A stretch of DNA of 64,000 nt from Streptomyces sp. SID12501 (lineage in GTDB: Bacteria; Actinomycetota; Actinomycetes; Streptomycetales; Streptomycetaceae). Below, one piece after another: positions 7,767-16,791 of the stretch. The stretch is taken from the NCBI RefSeq assembly GCF_010550245.1, contig NZ_JAAGLU010000002.1:308016-372015 (forward strand), read 5' to 3'. A program made the position numbers and the translations under genes. How positions within the stretch are numbered: the stretch's first letter is position 1; the number at the start of each line of letters is the position of its first letter. A model generated the notes under the pieces. That model saw nothing but the letters and a program-made list of their open reading frames with translations, was not told the origin of the DNA and did no database searches.

Positions 7767-8720
7767 ATGGTTGCGCACGTTCACGGGTCCACCGCCGGGC
7801 CGCGGTACGCCGTCCTGTTCCCCGGTCAGGGGGTGCAGCGCCCCGGCATGGGTGAGCCGTGGCGGGGGACGCCGTCCTGGGAGCTCGTCGACTCCGTCTC
7901 CCGGGCCTCCGGCTTCGACGTCGCCGAGCTGCTGCTGACGGCGGACCAGGAGACCCTCTCCCGCACCGACCACGCCCAGATCTCGGTGTTCACCGCGTCC
8001 CTGCTGGCCTGGTCGGAGTTCCAGAGGCACGATCCGCCCACGCCCACGCACGTGGTCGCCGTCGCCGGACACAGTCTCGGCGAGTACTCGGCCCTGGTGG
8101 CCGCAGGGGTGCTGTCGGTGACCGACGGCGCCTGGCTGGTGGGCGAGCGGGGCCGGGCCATGGCCGAGGCGGCCCGGCAGCGGCCCGGAGCGATGGCCGC
8201 CGTGATGGGCGGCGACCTGGAGCAGGTCGAGGCCCTGGTGGAGACGGCCCGCCGGGACGGTGCCGAGCTGTGGGTGGCCAACCACAACAGCCCCCAGCAG
8301 ACGGTGATCGCCGGCAGCCGTACGGCCGTGGAAGCCACCGCAGCCCGCGCGGCCGAGACCGGCCTGCGCTACAGCGTCCTGCCGGTCACCGCGGCCTGCC
8401 ACAGCCCCTACATGGAACCGGCCGGCGCGGCCCTGCGCCGAGCCCTGGAACTGACGGGCTTCGCGACCGGGGCGGTCCCCGTGGTGGCCAACGTCGACGC
8501 CCGCGCCCACCAAGGCGGCACCCATTGGCGGGATCTGTGCGCCCGTCAACTGATCAGCCGGGTCCGCTGGGCGGACACCCTCCACGCCCTCCACGAGGAA
8601 CTGGGCGCCACCGCCTTCCTGGACATCGGCCCCGGCTCCACCCTCGCCGGCCTGGCCAGGCGCAACCTGCCGGAGATCCCGTCCGACCGCTTCAAGACCC
8701 CGGTCCCGCAGACGGCCTGA
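7767..8720 (+). CDS. Malonyl-CoA:ACP transacylase (FabD-like)
   Basis: This 317-aa acyltransferase has the N-terminal FPGQGVQ loop, nucleophile Ser103 in GHSLGEYSAL, and His212 in TAACHSPYM as the catalytic His. It would load malonyl groups from CoA onto the cluster ACP. The ATG at 7767 is preferred over an upstream in-frame ATG because GAGAGGG precedes it. The residue before the catalytic His is Cys, where malonyl-specific FabD has Phe (AFH) and methylmalonyl transferases have Ser (ASH), so specificity is not obvious. It diverges from the carboxylase operon and marks the right edge of the recognisable cluster. Confidence 0.92.
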   Translation: MVAHVHGSTAGPRYAVLFPGQGVQRPGMGEPWRGTPSWELVDSVSRASGFDVAELLLTADQETLSRTDHAQISVFTASLLAWSEFQRHDPPTPTHVVAVAGHSLGEYSALVAAGVLSVTDGAWLVGERGRAMAEAARQRPGAMAAVMGGDLEQVEALVETARRDGAELWVANHNSPQQTVIAGSRTAVEATAARAAETGLRYSVLPVTAACHSPYMEPAGAALRRALELTGFATGAVPVVANVDARAHQGGTHWRDLCARQLISRVRWADTLHALHEELGATAFLDIGPGSTLAGLARRNLPEIPSDRFKTPVPQTA

Positions 8721-9230
8721 CCAGCCACCGCAGAAGTCGGCGACCTGGGAGGCCTGTTGATGCGGAGGCGTGTGTGTCGGGGGGGAGAGGGAGGGAGGGA
8801 GGGGAGCGATGCGCTCCCAACACCCCCAACACGCTGCACCGCCCCCCACACACACGCCGCACCGCGTCCTACGCACCAGCCTCACCGTGCCGTTCTCCGT
8901 CACCAACAGCGGCAACGAGACCGCCCACGGCGCCACCGTGGAGCTGAGGGAGACGTCGCTCTCGGGCTTGGTCTCCCTGCGGCGGTCGGCCGGTACGGCC
9001 CTGACCTCGCCGACGGCGCGTCTGCTTCGCGGCGACGGGACACCACCGGACGCGGGCCGGGATCGCAGGCACCTGTGACGGCCCGTATGGCAAGGAGAAG
9101 CGGACGTTCGAGGGAGCTGGGCGTACGCCGTCCAGGCCGGACCACCAAGAGCCATCAGGAACGACCGGCTAGGACAGCCTGGGTAGGGTTGATCGCGAGC
9201 CCTTGACCCCTGACGGAGCCTGGAGCGACA
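8721..9230. other. Gap with a possible decayed secreted-protein fragment
   Basis: No intact gene is seen in 510 bp. A plus-strand frame at 8770-9078 contains LTVPFSVTNSGNETAHGATV, which looks like a DUF11/CARDB-type beta-sandwich segment of a secreted protein. It lacks a signal peptide, and the surrounding sequence is low-complexity (runs of G at 8779-8805). It may be a remnant; it could also be chance. Confidence 0.25.
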
Positions 9231-9923
9231 GTGGCCAATCCCTTTGCACCGCCGCCAGAGATCCCCAGCCAGCCGTTATGGTCGCCGTTTGACGAATACC
9301 TCTGGCACTCGTGCGACATCCTCGCCGATGTCCTCGAAGGACAAGTGGCTCGCCGACCGGTCGTGGCCACGACCGCACGGCTGCCACACGGCGATCGTGC
9401 ACTTGCCGTAGGACCGGCACAACGCCAGACGTGGAGAGCCCTCGGCAACGGGAGGTACACGCACACCAACGTCGCCGCCTTCGGCAGCCCCAGCTTTGTG
9501 ATCGGCTCTTTGGCGGGCTCTGCCATCGGAAACTCCGCCCGCCGTCGTCAGGCGGCGCGTGACGCCGAGCCACGGTGGGTTGTGGACGGGGCCGGCGAAG
9601 TGACGCTCACACTGCAGAGGCTCCACTTCGCGCACCCTGCTGAACTCGACCTCGACTGGAGGGCGTTGAGTTCTGTCGACCTCGTAGCGTCCGACGTGTT
9701 CCAGACGGGCTTCGTCGATACTCGAGGTTCCCATACGACGGTTCGCGTGCAGACGCCATGGGCTTCGCTTGCCTTCGTGCTTGCTGCGATCACTGCGTTC
9801 CCGGCCCATCCGCGTCTGCTCACCCGAGGTTGGCTTCCTCCGGACTTCGACGAACGGTGTGCCCGAGCAGGCCGTCCATGCCGCCCAGCCGCGCAGCTCG
9901 CTCTGCGCGCAAGCGGCGCCTAG
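9231..9923 (+). CDS. Conserved-type hypothetical protein
   Basis: This 230-aa protein starts at GTG 9231 with GGAG five bases upstream. The N-terminal region is Pro-rich (MANPFAPPPEIPSQPLW). A central stretch, FGSPSFVIGSLAGSAIGNS, is Gly/Ser-rich and mildly hydrophobic, followed by an Arg-rich turn and a beta-rich C-terminal half (GEVTLTLQRLHF, TTVRVQTPWASLAFVLAAI). I do not recognise a family and see no catalytic motif. The codon pattern is normal for the genome. It stands alone between the biosynthetic cluster and the CHAT operon, and nothing links it to either. Confidence 0.65.
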   Translation: MANPFAPPPEIPSQPLWSPFDEYLWHSCDILADVLEGQVARRPVVATTARLPHGDRALAVGPAQRQTWRALGNGRYTHTNVAAFGSPSFVIGSLAGSAIGNSARRRQAARDAEPRWVVDGAGEVTLTLQRLHFAHPAELDLDWRALSSVDLVASDVFQTGFVDTRGSHTTVRVQTPWASLAFVLAAITAFPAHPRLLTRGWLPPDFDERCARAGRPCRPAAQLALRASGA

Positions 9924-10279
9924 CAGGCGCAACGTCGGCCCGCCTGCTGCGACCGCGGCTCTCCGCTCGACAGGAAAGCGGAGCCATGAGCTTGGGAAGC
10001 TGAGGTGTTTAAGAGCCTGCTGGGCGCCTGACCTGCGGCCGACTGTGAGGAACTGCTTCAACGCCAGCGGTTCACTACCCGCCATCTCCCGTGGCTCCCC
10101 GCTCCACCTGGCGCGGAACTGGCACGGCTCTCAGCGGTGAGGCAGCCGACCCTTGTCGCACCCCGGGTCGCGGCCTTTACCGTGCGGACAACCTCACCGC
10201 TCAACAGGTTATGCCTTCTGGACCCGTAGCTCTATGGAGATCGGTCAACAAGGGGCATAGAGGTTGCTATTCGGTCCCT

Positions 10280-10339
10280 GAGGGTCGTGTGTCGGTCGTG
10301 GTCTGGCGAACACCAGACCACGACCGACACACGACCCTC
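10280..10339 (-). terminator. Strong hairpin terminator of the CHAT operon
   Basis: A perfect 27-bp inverted repeat (arms 10280-10306 and 10313-10339) with a 6-nt loop lies 78 bp after the stop of the last gene of the minus-strand operon. It has no T tract, as is common for Streptomyces terminators. The stem is unusually long, so it could also work as a small repeat or a bidirectional insulator. The remaining parts of the 493-bp gap (9924-10279 and 10340-10416) show no gene. Confidence 0.75.
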
Positions 10340-10416
10340 TCCCGCGGACAGTCGCGGTCCCGGGTTCGTCGGGCCGGGCGGACCGGGTCCGGGCCGTCGG
10401 GCGACGCTCCCTGGGT

Positions 10417-10791
10417 TCAGGTTGCTGAAAGCTCGTCGGCGATGAGGTCCAGAAGCTGGTCGGGGGTGAGAGTGGCAAGGTCGACGGAGCGGTCTTCGCG
10501 GACGAGCCGTGCCGCCGCCTGCTGAGTCCTGAGCTGTTGGGCGCGTTCGATGAGCTCGCCGGCGCGGCGCCGTTTGTGGATACGGTCGGCGATGTCCGCG
10601 ACCGCGAGCATGGCCGATGGAATGGACACGATCAGAGACGTCACCGCGACGGGGTCGACGCCCTTGGTGTCCGGATCGCTCGCCAGTTCCGCTGTTGGAG
10701 CTGGTTCGGGTTGGTAGCCCCAGCTCGAGGCCAACGCGGCGACACTCTTCCCGGCGGCTTCGACGTCCGCTCCGACAAACTCGATGATCAT
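10417..10791 (-). CDS. Small hydrophobic-helix protein partnered with CHAT-STAND protein
   Basis: This 124-aa protein has an N-terminal alpha/beta segment (MIIEFVGADVEAAGKSVAAL), an acidic linker, one hydrophobic helix around residues 46-66 (VAVTSLIVSIPSAMLAVADI), a basic patch (RIHKRRRAGELI) and a helical C-terminus ending LTPDQLLDLIADEL. The pattern suggests a membrane-associated or oligomerising accessory protein. No family name can be assigned. Its ATG at 10791 overlaps the stop of the CHAT gene (ATGA), so it is translationally coupled and probably works with it, perhaps as the protease target, effector or adaptor. That role is inference from position. Confidence 0.8.
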   Translation of the reverse strand: MIIEFVGADVEAAGKSVAALASSWGYQPEPAPTAELASDPDTKGVDPVAVTSLIVSIPSAMLAVADIADRIHKRRRAGELIERAQQLRTQQAAARLVREDRSVDLATLTPDQLLDLIADELSAT

Positions 10792-13700
10792 GATTCCTCG
10801 TTTCCGTCGTCGGTGGCATTCAGTAGCTCATCGAGCTGGTCAACAACGTCTGACAACCCGATCTTGGCGGCAGAGGCTCGGCTCGTCTGAAACACCTGTC
10901 GGGCCTGCCCTTGTTTACCTGCGACCAGCAGAAGTTGCCCCAACGTAGCCCCGACGACCGCGATGCCATCCGGCCGTTGAAGCTTCAGAAGGAGCTGAAA
11001 CGAGGTGACCAGCCTCGGCACCGCCGCGTCGAAATCCTGGCGACTCAGATCGATTCGCGCAAGGTCCCAGTTGGCTGCCGCGATGCCGTCCATGTCGCCG
11101 AGCTGCTCATTGACTTCCAAGCGCTTGAGCTGCAGTTCGACGGCTTCGTCGACTTCGCCGCGCTGTTGGAGGATGTCGGCGATCTTTCCCCAGGCGACCG
11201 CGGCCTCGCGGGTGTCGCCGATCCGCTCGTACGCCGGAAGTTCGACCTCGCGGTGGATCCGCAATGCTTCGTCGACTTCGCCGCGTTGCTGGAGGATGTC
11301 GGCGATCTTTCCCCAGGTGATTGCGGTCGAGCTGGTGTCGCCGATCCGCTCGTACGCCGGAAGTTCGACCTCGCGGTGGATCCGCAATGCTTCGTCGACT
11401 TCGCCGCGTTGCTGGAGGATGTCGGCGATCTTTCCCCAGGTGATTGCGGTCGAGCGGGTGTCGCCGATCCGCTCGTACACCGGCAGGGTGACCTCGCGGT
11501 GGATCCGCAATGCTTCGTCGACTTCGCCGCGTTGCTGGAGGATGTCGGCGATCTGGCTCCAGGTGATTGCGGTCGAGCGGGTGTCGCCGATCCGCTCGTA
11601 CGCCGGAAGTTCGACCTCGCGGTGGATCCGCAATGCTTCGTCGACTTCGCCGCGTTGCTGGAGGATGTCGGCGATCTTTCCCCAGGTGATTGCGGTCGAG
11701 CTGGTGTCGCCGATCCGCTCGTACGCCGGAAGTTCGACCTCGCGGTGGATCCGCAATGCTTCGTCGACTTCGCCGCGTTGCTGGAGGATGTCGGCGATCT
11801 TTCCCCAGGTGATTGCGGTCGAGCGGGTGTCGCCGATCCGCTCGTACACCGGCAGGGTGACCTCGCGGTGGATCCGCAATGCTTCGTCGACTTCGCCGCG
11901 TTGCTGGAGGATGTCGGCGATCTGGCTCCAGGTGATTGCGGTCGAGCGGGTGTCGCCGATCCGCTCGTACGCCGGAAGTTCGACCTCGCGGCGGATCCGC
12001 AATGCTTCGTCGACTTCGCCGCGTTGCTGGAGGATGTCGGCGATCTTTCCCCAGGTGATTGCGGTCGAGCTGGTGTCGCCGATCCGCTCGTACACCGGCA
12101 GGGTGACCTCGCGGCGGATCCGCAACGCCTCGTCGACTTCGCCGCGCTGTTGGAGGATGTCGGCGATCTTTCCCCAGGTGACTGCGACCGAGCTGGTGTC
12201 GCCGATCCGCTCGTACGCCGGAAGTTCGACCTCGCGGCGGATCCGCAACGCCTCGTCGACTTCGCCGCGTTGCTGGAGGATGTCGGCGATCTTTCCCCAG
12301 GTGACTGCGACCGAGTGGGTGTTACCGGCGTCGGTGAACAGCTGGCGGGCCTGGTGGAGCAGGTTCTCGGCCTGGTCGACCTCGCCGCGGGTGATCAGGC
12401 GGTTGGCGTGGTCGTAGAGGAGTGCGGCGTGGCCGGCAGGGTTGGTCCGCCGGTCGCTGGTCCGGGTCTGCTTGACGGCACGGTGGAGCAGGGTGTCGGC
12501 GTGGTCGCCGTCGCCGCTGGTGACGGCCGCGTCGGCGACGGCCCGTAGCAGGGTGACGGAAACCTCGTGGTTGTGGCGGTCGAGGAGGGTGATCGCGTGG
12601 TGGCCGAGCTCGGCGGCGGTGGAGGCCGGGCCTTGCCGCAGGGCGGAGACGGCCGTGGCGGCGCAGCAGGCGGTGATGGCCGGGTTGTCGGCGGCCAGGG
12701 CGAGTTGGGTCAGTTGTAGGTCCAGGTCGCTGCCGCGGGCGGGTCGGGGTGTGGCACCGCCCCACTGGGCGTACAGCGGTTCGGCGGCCACGGTGGCGAG
12801 GGCGGTCCGCTCGTCGGGGGTGAGGGGGGCCAGGCGTCCGGCCGCGAGGGCGTTGACGGCCAAGGCCGGGAAGTCGGGGCGGTGCTGGTCGGGAAAAGTG
12901 TCAAGGAGCCCGAGGCCGCACAGGCGGGACGCCGATCCGCCGACAGCGGCGGCGAGGATGTCGATGACGGGTTGCGGGACCGGGACGGTGAACAGGGTGC
13001 AGGCCCGCAACAGGTCGCGGTGGGCGGGCCCGGCCTGGTCGAGGAGGGTGTCGAGAGCCAGCTTCTCCAGGAACTCGCCGATGTCGGAGTTGTCGGCCGG
13101 GAGGTCACCCCGGTGAAGGTAGGCCTCCATGCCGGCGACAGCGGCCTCGGCGCGGGTCTGGTCGACCTGGCTGCTGTAGACCAGGCGCAGCCCGATGAGG
13201 TCCTGCAGCCCGGGGTTGCCGCAACTGACGTCCAGAGCCCGCTGGGCCAGGTCGGCGCGCTGGGTCCGGTACCCGGCCGGGGCGAGGTCCTGCTGGCGAC
13301 GTTGGAGCTTGCGCTGGGCCGACGAAGACAGTGGCTGCAACTGGACCGGTTCCAGCCGGGCCTCCAGCCCGCCGAGAGTGAATGTGTAGCGGCTGGTGAC
13401 CAGTATGCGACTGTCGGTGATGGTCGGGTCGAACGCGGAGAGCACGTCGGCGAGCACGGTGGCGTGCCCGGGGTCGACCTGGTGCGGGCCGTCAGGGTTG
13501 GCGGTCAGGATCTGTTCGAGATCGTCGATGATCAGCAGGAGCGGTTTGCGAACGTCGTCGAGTTCCTGGGCGCACGGTCCGGCCAGCAGATCAATCAGCA
13601 GCCATTTGAAGCGGTCCGGATGTTCGCGGACCTCGACGCGCCTCTCGTCGATGAGGGAGCGGGCGTCGGGGTTGGCGTCGACGGCGTCGGCGATGGCGTC

Positions 13701-15098
13701 GAGGATCGCCATCGGGGTGTAGTCGCCGAACACGACCGCGACGGCCCGGTTGGGGTGACGGTCGGCGATCCGGGCGGCCAGGCTCGACTTGCCCAACCGG
13801 CCCTGCCCGTGGAGCAGGACCCCGGCCTTCTGCCCGCCGCGCAGGGCCCGCAGCGTGTGCTGCATTTCCGGGCGGCGGCCGACGAACATTTCCGCGGCCG
13901 CGACCGGCAGCTGGTGCTTGCGGTCCAGGAACGTCTTGGTCACATGGTGCGGGGGCACCATCTGGCGCTTGCGGGTTCCCGCGACCAGCGGGCCACCACC
14001 GGTCGGCCCCAGCCACAGCCGCGCCAGGTGCCAGTCGGCGCGCAGGCGCTCATCGGAACAGGCCAGCAGGTGGCGGCGGGCGCCGGCGACGGCCTCGGCC
14101 ACCTCGACACGGCGGCTGAGCTGCCGGTACAGGTGTTCGGCGAAACGAGTGGCGGCCTGGTCGCTGACCGAGCCGTCCCAGCCGATGACCGCGGGAATCC
14201 CGGCGGCCACCAGCCCGGTGGCCATCGAGTGCGCCACCCACATGCCGGGCTCGGCTGTCGGATCGCCGCGGTGGCCGGCGCCGGCGGGAACATGCCCGGC
14301 CACGTCGGCACCGGTGGCGGTCAGGCAGGCCGACACGAACGCCAGCCGCGGCCGAGGAGTCAACAGACCCACCAGCGCGTCCGCGCTCGTCGGACACCCG
14401 TCCCCGAGATCATCTTCCATCAGCAGGACGGGGGTGGCAGGCCCGTCAGGCCCCGAGCGCCAGTTGTGCAGACCGTGACACGACAGATGAACCACCGGCA
14501 TCCCGCCGAGCTCGGACAGACGCAGGCCAAGATGCTCGGGATTGCCGGAGTCCTCGACAACGAGATCAAGGCCCGTCTCCCCGACGGCGTTGAGGATGGC
14601 CATCTCCTCGGCTTCGAAGTCCAGATCGTGCTGGCCCCGGGGTGCCGAGGCCATGAACGCCACCCCGAGCCGGTGCCCGTCCAGGGCCTGCGCCGGGCTC
14701 GGGTGACCGAGCCGACGTGCCACGGCGAACAGCTTCGGCGCCTCGGCGAGGAACCCGCCCTCGGGGGCGGCCAGCAACTCGTACGGGGCCCGCAGCAGTG
14801 CCCACGCCACCGCGGACGGTCTCGCCGGCGCTCGGACCTCGAACACCAGCGGGGCCGACGCCTCATCGAGCAGGCGCGTCAACTGGCCGAGGTCGCCGTC
14901 GAGCCACCGATACAACTCGCGTCCCACCGCGAGCAGCGCCTGCTCCTTGGAGCCGTTACGCACGGCATCCACATACTGGTCGGCGACGGCATTGAGCAGG
15001 TCGACGTCAGAGGTCTGCAACATCCGACGGGGACCGACCCGCCGGCCATCAACGACCAGCTCAAACCCGTTGGCGTCCACGACTAGCCCGGTAACCAT
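10788..15098 (-). CDS. CHAT protease-STAND ATPase-TPR protein (candidate defence sensor)
   Basis: This 1436-aa protein has an N-terminal CHAT (caspase-like) domain at about residues 120-365, with the His in HLSCHGLHN (about 208) and Cys in FVSACLTATG (about 255). A P-loop NTPase of the STAND/NB-ARC type follows, with Walker A HGQGRLGKSS (about 428-437) and Walker B LLLIIDDLEQI (about 526). Winged-helix and helical repeats come next, then ten tandem 41-aa TPR units from about 920 to 1330. Such proteins are caspase-fused NLR analogues; relatives act in phage defence and programmed death, with the repeats sensing the trigger, the ATPase oligomerising and the protease executing. It heads a two-gene operon with a small hydrophobic protein. 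All key residues are present, so it looks functional. Confidence 0.9.
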   Translation of the reverse strand: MVTGLVVDANGFELVVDGRRVGPRRMLQTSDVDLLNAVADQYVDAVRNGSKEQALLAVGRELYRWLDGDLGQLTRLLDEASAPLVFEVRAPARPSAVAWALLRAPYELLAAPEGGFLAEAPKLFAVARRLGHPSPAQALDGHRLGVAFMASAPRGQHDLDFEAEEMAILNAVGETGLDLVVEDSGNPEHLGLRLSELGGMPVVHLSCHGLHNWRSGPDGPATPVLLMEDDLGDGCPTSADALVGLLTPRPRLAFVSACLTATGADVAGHVPAGAGHRGDPTAEPGMWVAHSMATGLVAAGIPAVIGWDGSVSDQAATRFAEHLYRQLSRRVEVAEAVAGARRHLLACSDERLRADWHLARLWLGPTGGGPLVAGTRKRQMVPPHHVTKTFLDRKHQLPVAAAEMFVGRRPEMQHTLRALRGGQKAGVLLHGQGRLGKSSLAARIADRHPNRAVAVVFGDYTPMAILDAIADAVDANPDARSLIDERRVEVREHPDRFKWLLIDLLAGPCAQELDDVRKPLLLIIDDLEQILTANPDGPHQVDPGHATVLADVLSAFDPTITDSRILVTSRYTFTLGGLEARLEPVQLQPLSSSAQRKLQRRQQDLAPAGYRTQRADLAQRALDVSCGNPGLQDLIGLRLVYSSQVDQTRAEAAVAGMEAYLHRGDLPADNSDIGEFLEKLALDTLLDQAGPAHRDLLRACTLFTVPVPQPVIDILAAAVGGSASRLCGLGLLDTFPDQHRPDFPALAVNALAAGRLAPLTPDERTALATVAAEPLYAQWGGATPRPARGSDLDLQLTQLALAADNPAITACCAATAVSALRQGPASTAAELGHHAITLLDRHNHEVSVTLLRAVADAAVTSGDGDHADTLLHRAVKQTRTSDRRTNPAGHAALLYDHANRLITRGEVDQAENLLHQARQLFTDAGNTHSVAVTWGKIADILQQRGEVDEALRIRREVELPAYERIGDTSSVAVTWGKIADILQQRGEVDEALRIRREVTLPVYERIGDTSSTAITWGKIADILQQRGEVDEALRIRREVELPAYERIGDTRSTAITWSQIADILQQRGEVDEALRIHREVTLPVYERIGDTRSTAITWGKIADILQQRGEVDEALRIHREVELPAYERIGDTSSTAITWGKIADILQQRGEVDEALRIHREVELPAYERIGDTRSTAITWSQIADILQQRGEVDEALRIHREVTLPVYERIGDTRSTAITWGKIADILQQRGEVDEALRIHREVELPAYERIGDTSSTAITWGKIADILQQRGEVDEALRIHREVELPAYERIGDTREAAVAWGKIADILQQRGEVDEAVELQLKRLEVNEQLGDMDGIAAANWDLARIDLSRQDFDAAVPRLVTSFQLLLKLQRPDGIAVVGATLGQLLLVAGKQGQARQVFQTSRASAAKIGLSDVVDQLDELLNATDDGNEES
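11096..12325 (-). repeat. Ten tandem 123-bp TPR-coding repeats
   Basis: Ten head-to-tail 123-bp units encode near-identical 41-aa TPRs around the core IADILQQRGEVDEAL. Variation is confined to a few positions: WGK or WSQ, RIR or RIH, and VELPAY or VTLPVY. Units 4-6 and 7-9 are identical, giving a 369-bp higher-order duplication. The DNA at about 11210-11620 is identical to that at about 11579-11989. Coordinates of the array ends are approximate to a few bases. Confidence 0.95.
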
Positions 15099-15566
15099 GT
15101 GTCATCTTAGCGTTGCTGACCGCCACTCCAGGGCCTGTATGGCGGCTCAGCCATCCGATGGGATCCGTTCCGCGGCTGCCTCGTCCACTACGTGGCACCG
15201 GAGATCGCGGTCGGCGTTCTCGCCCCGGGGCGGCCTGAGCCGACGCATGAAGCCGAACGTCTACGCCTTCGGCGTCTCGCTGCTCATCTCCGCTACTGGC
15301 TGGCGGACCATCGAGTGCAGACCGGACCGCCCCTCGGCCTGGACAGCACTCCGGGTGGTCCGGTCGCGGAAGCCCTGATCAGGACCCCGGTGCCGATGGT
15401 GCCGGGGCGGTTGGCGGGCGCGCCGAGCGAGCACCCCCCCACGTGTGTTTCCGGCAACCCCTTGCTGGCCTCTGCCACGCTTCTTCCGTACGTCACGGCC
15501 ATCAACTCGACCCGGCCTGGCCGTTGCTGCGCGCTGAGTGGCGGCGGCCCGTGGCCGCCAGCGCGC
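15099..15566. other. Gap upstream of the CHAT gene, no intact gene
   Basis: This stretch lies between the CHAT start and the terminator of the DUF1152 gene. A plus-strand frame near 15200-15380 reads EAERLRLRRLAAHLRYWLAD, which resembles an internal part of an actinobacterial protein but lacks a start, ribosome site and family match, so I treat it as a possible decayed fragment. The CHAT promoter should be near 15110-15180, but no convincing -10/-35 pair can be picked. Confidence 0.35.
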
Positions 15567-15589
15567 GCGGCCCGCCGTAGGCGGGCCGC
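15567..15589 (-). terminator. Terminator of the DUF1152 gene
   Basis: A 10-bp GC-only inverted repeat, GCGGCCCGCC and GGCGGGCCGC, with a 3-nt GTA loop lies 27 bp after the DUF1152 stop codon. No T tract follows. Confidence 0.6.
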
Positions 15590-15615
15590 CTTGAACCCGC
15601 GAAGAAGGTTGTTAC

Positions 15616-16710
15616 TCAGATGGTGGCTGGGATGCGCCACAGTGGGGTCGAATACTGCTCCGGTCGGTTGTTGATGAGCAGTCGGCGCAGGTCATCGCGC
15701 TGTGAGCCGTTGAGGTTCAGGACCTCGGTGAGGTGGCGGAACGTCGTGTGAGTGACTCCGCGGCTTCGGGCTTCCGCCTCGAACTGGGCGAGCTGGATCA
15801 GCGCCGATTCGGCGTTGAACTTCGCTGGCCGTCGATCCTTGAGCCAGAGAGTCTTGTTGCGCTCGTAGTCGATTTCGGAGAAGCCGCAGACCTCGCGGCT
15901 CAGTGCTTCCACCTGGTCCAGGGTGGTTGTCGACATGATGGCGCGGGCCAACTCGTTGCGGCTCAACGCCTCTTCCAGGTCGACCTCGTGGACGGTCGGA
16001 CTCTCGTCGGTGAGCGGGATGGGAAGTCCGGCGTCTCGGACCTCGCACGTGCCGCGTACGCCTCGGGCTGTTGCCGCGAGCATGCCTGTTGCCTCTGAGG
16101 GGTGCCATTCCAGGACCGGGCTGATCGGCTCCGCATCCTCAGCAGTGAAGGTGTGGACGAGGGGGCCGAGCATGCCTTGCAGGTCTTCGTGTGACAGTTC
16201 GCCGTCGAGGCCGGGGCCTGCGACCAACAGGCTTATGGGGGCGTTCACTTGGCCGCATGCTGACAGTGTCAGGGAGTCGGCGAGTGGGCTCTTCAGCGTC
16301 GGTTCGTCCCCTCGGGCCAGCACGTCGCCGCCGACGTCCAGGAGATCGATGGAGGTCGGCTGCAAGTGGGTGACCAGCTCTTCGAGTTGGCGCGTGACGC
16401 CCTCGGCGCCCTGCCCCGGGTCGAGCAGGGCAAAAGAGTGCGGAAGCTCTGCCGCTAGTCGAGGAAGCGTCGACCCTGCCGGGGCGTTCGGGCGGGATTC
16501 CGCCGGCACTGTCCAGACGGCCGGGGTGAGCGGTTCGAGGCCGGTGAAGTCGGCGGGGCCTCGGGGGCCCGGTACCGGGTCGATCAGCAGGCGGTCCCAG
16601 GCGTACGTGAGGATCACCGCCCGCTCGCTGTCGCCGTACAGGGCGGCGGCAAGCATTGCGGCGGCGACCGCGTCGCCCCCTCCGCCTGCTGCGACGATCA
16701 ACCGCGTCAT
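15616..16710 (-). CDS. DUF1152 domain-containing protein
   Basis: This 364-aa protein opens MTRLIVAAGGGGDAVAAAML, the glycine-rich N-terminus typical of the DUF1152 family, whose members look like Rossmann-type nucleotide or metabolite binders. A second conserved block is SIDLLDVGGDVLARGDE, which resembles an acid-rich binding loop. The C-terminal third is helical and charged. No biochemical function is established for the family. It diverges from the GntR regulator gene across 81 bp that contain a GntR-type palindrome, so it is probably controlled by that regulator. The ATG at 16710 has no strong ribosome site. Confidence 0.82.
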   Translation of the reverse strand: MTRLIVAAGGGGDAVAAAMLAAALYGDSERAVILTYAWDRLLIDPVPGPRGPADFTGLEPLTPAVWTVPAESRPNAPAGSTLPRLAAELPHSFALLDPGQGAEGVTRQLEELVTHLQPTSIDLLDVGGDVLARGDEPTLKSPLADSLTLSACGQVNAPISLLVAGPGLDGELSHEDLQGMLGPLVHTFTAEDAEPISPVLEWHPSEATGMLAATARGVRGTCEVRDAGLPIPLTDESPTVHEVDLEEALSRNELARAIMSTTTLDQVEALSREVCGFSEIDYERNKTLWLKDRRPAKFNAESALIQLAQFEAEARSRGVTHTTFRHLTEVLNLNGSQRDDLRRLLINNRPEQYSTPLWRIPATI

Positions 16711-16749
16711 GGGACCAAGGGTACGGGGCGGCTCGTTGACCGATCACCC

Positions 16750-16775
16750 TATAGTGGCTAGAGGCTATGGCCACT
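16750..16775. promoter_or_regulatory. GntR operator overlapping a -10 box
   Basis: AGAGGCTATGGCCACT (16760-16775) matches the palindrome AGTGGC-N4-GCCACT with one mismatch. An extra half-site AGTGGC lies at 16753-16758. The half-site overlaps TATAGT (16750-16755), a near-perfect -10 box for the GntR gene starting at 16792. The same palindrome recurs twice downstream of the GntR gene, which supports autoregulation. Confidence 0.75.
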
Positions 16776-16791
16776 TGGACGAGGAGGGGAC

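Noticed and set aside
11096..12325. CRISPR-like array because of regular repeats
   Set aside because: The repeats are 123 bp with no spacers and stay in one long reading frame as TPRs.
10911..12548. Long plus-strand open frames through the TPR repeats
   Set aside because: They mirror the repetitive minus-strand TPR gene, have no ribosome site and give unnatural repetitive products.
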